Shown one piece after another: positions 5,743 to 5,849 of a stretch of DNA of 5,849 bases. Every line of letters starts with the position of its first letter. Within the stretch, counting starts at the first letter, position 1. The notes beneath the pieces are model-generated. The model searched no databases. It was not told the origin of the DNA and was given only the letters and a program-made list of their open reading frames with translations. Origin of the DNA: Candidatus Saccharimonadota bacterium (GTDB lineage: Bacteria; Patescibacteriota; Saccharimonadia; Saccharimonadales; Saccharimonadaceae); assembly GCA_017515125.1 (NCBI GenBank), contig JAFWHP010000040.1, positions 1 to 5,849 on the forward strand, in the 5' to 3' direction. Made by a program: the position numbers and the translations under genes.

Positions 5743-5849
5743 TTATCTTCCAGATAACAAACTAAAAAGGATTTTAATTTTTAGGTCTTTTGTGTAGCCG
5801 TGATGGATTCTGAGTTTGTCTTTTGCCATACCAAACATTCCCTCAATTC
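5743..5849 (-). CDS. 3' end of a truncated-by-window gene, possibly a transposase
   Basis: An open frame enters from the right edge and ends at TAA (5745-5743), giving the last 34 residues: EGMFGMAKDKLRIHHGY (from the second visible residue), then TKDLKIKILFSLLSGR. The codons read like the other genes here, and the peptide has a basic helix-rich look. The pattern (I/V)EGxFGxxK...K...L..L resembles the extreme C-terminus of DDE transposases of the IS1182 type, but this rests on a short stretch recalled from memory. The rest of the gene, including catalytic residues, is outside the window. A hairpin TTATCT-GGA-AGATAA overlaps the stop codon. If it is an insertion sequence, its terminal repeat should lie between here and about 5700; I could not fix it. 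Confidence 0.4.
   Translation of the reverse strand, partial: IEGMFGMAKDKLRIHHGYTKDLKIKILFSLLSGR

Noticed and set aside
5762..5784. CTAAAAA...TTTTTAG inverted repeat as a regulatory site or IS end
   Set aside because: It is A/T-only in the arms, lies inside the open reading frame at the right edge, and is easily explained by AT-rich codons such as AAA and ATT.

Overview
The window carries one tightly packed, minus-strand cluster of five genes (nt 5349 down to 11). A roughly 390-base non-coding stretch follows (5350-5742), and at the right edge there is the 3' end of a sixth minus-strand reading frame that may be a transposase remnant. The cluster looks like a cell-envelope / peptidoglycan-modification operon. 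No rRNA, tRNA or CRISPR array was seen. Gene style (compact FemAB proteins, a short MurF-like ligase, overlapping genes, moderate GC, TGA used as a stop) suggests a Candidate Phyla Radiation (Patescibacteria) bacterium, possibly a Saccharibacterium. That assignment is inference from family resemblance and not proven by any marker gene here.

In transcription order, the operon encodes: (1) a MurF-like Mur ligase that lacks the usual N-terminal UDP-substrate domain; (2) an alpha/beta hydrolase with a complete Ser-Asp-His triad and a 70-residue charged, disordered-looking tail; (3) a DegT/DnrJ/EryC1/StrS-type PLP aminotransferase with a GTG start; (4) and (5) two paralogous FemAB-type aminoacyl-tRNA-dependent peptidyltransferases. 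Junctions are: stop abutting ATG (4081/4080), 1-base overlap (3202), 8-base overlap (2087-2094) and 4-base overlap (1024-1027). The genes are therefore almost certainly co-transcribed and translationally coupled. The likely theme is building an interpeptide bridge or a related modification of cell-wall precursors, with two FemAB enzymes acting in sequence. The roles of the Mur-like ligase, hydrolase and aminotransferase in that scheme are hypotheses.

The upstream region is unusually structured. A near-consensus sigma-70 type promoter (TTGACG, 17-base spacer, TATAAT) ends only 8 bases before the first start codon, which predicts an essentially leaderless mRNA. Its -35 box lies in a TTGAC-N6-GTCAA inverted repeat that also supplies the -35 of a possible divergent plus-strand promoter. 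Just upstream are an intrinsic terminator, two diverged copies of a two-block repeat, and a 125-base block closed by an 11-base perfect inverted repeat with two nested hairpins. This block is the best place in the window to look for an undescribed small RNA or small mobile repeat.
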